Part shown: in pieces, positions 5,275-6,089 of the stretch
Numbering within the stretch: the first letter of the stretch is position 1
How the letters are laid out: each line of letters begins with the position of its first letter
Origin: Methanoculleus sp.
Lineage (GTDB): Archaea > Halobacteriota > Methanomicrobia > Methanomicrobiales > Methanoculleaceae
Assembly: GCA_028698765.1 (NCBI GenBank)
Contig: JAQVVW010000100.1
Location: 1 to 6,089 of the forward strand
Length of the DNA: 6,089 nucleotides
Reading direction: 5' to 3'
The notes under the pieces: model-generated
What the model was told of the DNA's origin: nothing
Seen by the model: the letters and a program-made list of their open reading frames with translations, nothing else
Databases searched by the model: none
Position numbers and translations under genes: made by a program

Positions 5275-6089
5275 ATGTGTGCTGCCAAATTAGGTTCACT
5301 CAATATCACCGACACCACGCTTAGGGACGCGCATCAGTCGCTCATCGCCACTCGCCTCCGGACTGAGGATATGCTCCCGCTTGCCCGGGCCATCGACGAA
5401 GCAGGCTTCTTCTCCGTCGAGGCCTGGGGCGGGGCAACCTTCGACACCTGCATAAGGTTCCTCAACGACGATCCCTGGGAACGTCTCCGGGTGCTGAAGG
5501 CGGAGCTACGGCGCACCCCTATCCAGATGCTCCTGCGCGGTCAGAACCTCGTGGGCTACCGGCATTACCCTGATGACGTGGTGGAGAAATTTGTAGAGGC
5601 GTCGGCGCGAAACGGGGTCGACATCTTCCGGGTCTTCGACGCATTAAACGATATCCGGAACATGAAGAAAGCGATGGCGGAGGTCAAGAACGTCGGGGCG
5701 CACCTGCAGGGTGCGATATCCTATACGACGAGCCCCGTCCATTCGGTCGCAACGTTCGTCGATATGGCAGAAGAGCTCTATTCGCTCGGCTGCGACTCGA
5801 TCTGCATCAAGGACATGGCCGGCCTGATCATGCCGCACGATGCCCGCGACCTCATCACGGGGATCAAGAAGAGGGCGGACGTCAGGGTCTGTCTCCACTC
5901 CCACTGCACGAGCGGCGTCGCGCCCCTGAGTTACCAGGCGGCCATCGACGCAGGCGTGGATATCCTGGATACGGCGATGTCGCCATTCGCCTTCGGCACC
6001 TCCCAGCCTCCGACGGAGAGCGTCGTAGCAAGCGTTGCCGGGACGGCGCGAGACACGGGTATCGATCTCCTTGCGCTCCGCAAAGTCAG
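5275..6089 (+). CDS. pycB: Pyruvate carboxylase subunit B (carboxyltransferase), N-terminal part, runs off window
   Basis: Moves CO2 from carboxybiotin to pyruvate to give oxaloacetate, the entry to the incomplete reductive citrate path in methanogens. The 271 codons present form the carboxyltransferase TIM barrel: DTTLRDAHQSLIATR (13-27) with metal ligand Asp13, EAWGGATFD (49-57), LLRGQNLVGYRHYPD (86-100), FRVFDALND (118-126), CIKDMAG (177-183) with Lys179, the lysine that is carboxylated and binds metal in the family, and HSHCTSG (208-214) with metal ligands His208 and His210. The biotin-carrying tail would lie beyond the window. The start is ATG 5275, nine bases after GAGGTG (5260-5265); TTG 5239 and GTG 5263 in the same frame are possible but weaker. 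Without the tail and neighbours, the alpha subunit of oxaloacetate decarboxylase cannot be excluded; the archaeal setting and nearby birA favour PycB. pycA is not in the window. Confidence 0.93.
   Translation, partial: MCAAKLGSLNITDTTLRDAHQSLIATRLRTEDMLPLARAIDEAGFFSVEAWGGATFDTCIRFLNDDPWERLRVLKAELRRTPIQMLLRGQNLVGYRHYPDDVVEKFVEASARNGVDIFRVFDALNDIRNMKKAMAEVKNVGAHLQGAISYTTSPVHSVATFVDMAEELYSLGCDSICIKDMAGLIMPHDARDLITGIKKRADVRVCLHSHCTSGVAPLSYQAAIDAGVDILDTAMSPFAFGTSQPPTESVVASVAGTARDTGIDLLALRKV

Overview
The window looks like chromosomal DNA from a GC-rich methanogenic archaeon of the Methanomicrobiales, most probably Methanoculleus or a close relative. The clues are the two-subunit type of pyruvate carboxylase (a separate PycB), an archaeal RtcB, a small protein of the type found in methanogens (DUF2111-like), TATA-type promoters, and gene starts coupled by ATGA/GTGA overlaps. 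The genus is inferred from composition and gene content and has not been tested. All supported genes lie on the + strand.

Layout. Positions 1-485 hold the C-terminal third of the RNA ligase RtcB. It is coupled by a 4-base overlap to a 192-residue class I glutamine-amidotransferase-like protein (482-1060). A TATA-like stretch precedes a 147-residue PAS/GAF-like protein (1071-1514, DUF2111-like), which runs directly into birA (1520-2500), a bifunctional biotin-protein ligase with an N-terminal DNA-binding domain. A 190-base gap with an oligo-T tract and GC-rich inverted repeats follows. At its end lies a perfect 9+9 bp inverted repeat with a 14-base spacer (2693-2724) that matches the known BirA operator pattern. 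It covers the start of bioY. Then come bioY, two ABC ATPases and a transmembrane protein (2723-5221), overlapping head to tail: a complete ECF-type biotin importer. A TATA box inside the 3' end of the last gene precedes pycB (5275 to the window end), the biotin-carrying carboxyltransferase subunit of pyruvate carboxylase.

How the genes fit together. The 4.5 kb from birA to pycB read as one biotin module: import (BioY-EcfA-EcfA'-EcfT), attachment (BirA) and use (PycB, whose biotin domain lies past the window). No biotin synthesis gene is visible here, which suggests salvage. The operator at bioY suggests that BirA loaded with biotinyl-AMP shuts off import when biotin is sufficient and unbiotinylated PycB is scarce.

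The points most worth a second look are the operator, which sits on the bioY start codon; a pair of ATPases whose sequence defects all fall in one of the two composite ATP sites; a free-standing GATase-like protein near birA that resembles the N-terminal domain of eukaryotic biotin ligases; and competing hairpins between birA and bioY. I found no RNA genes, CRISPR arrays, mobile elements or insertion sequences.
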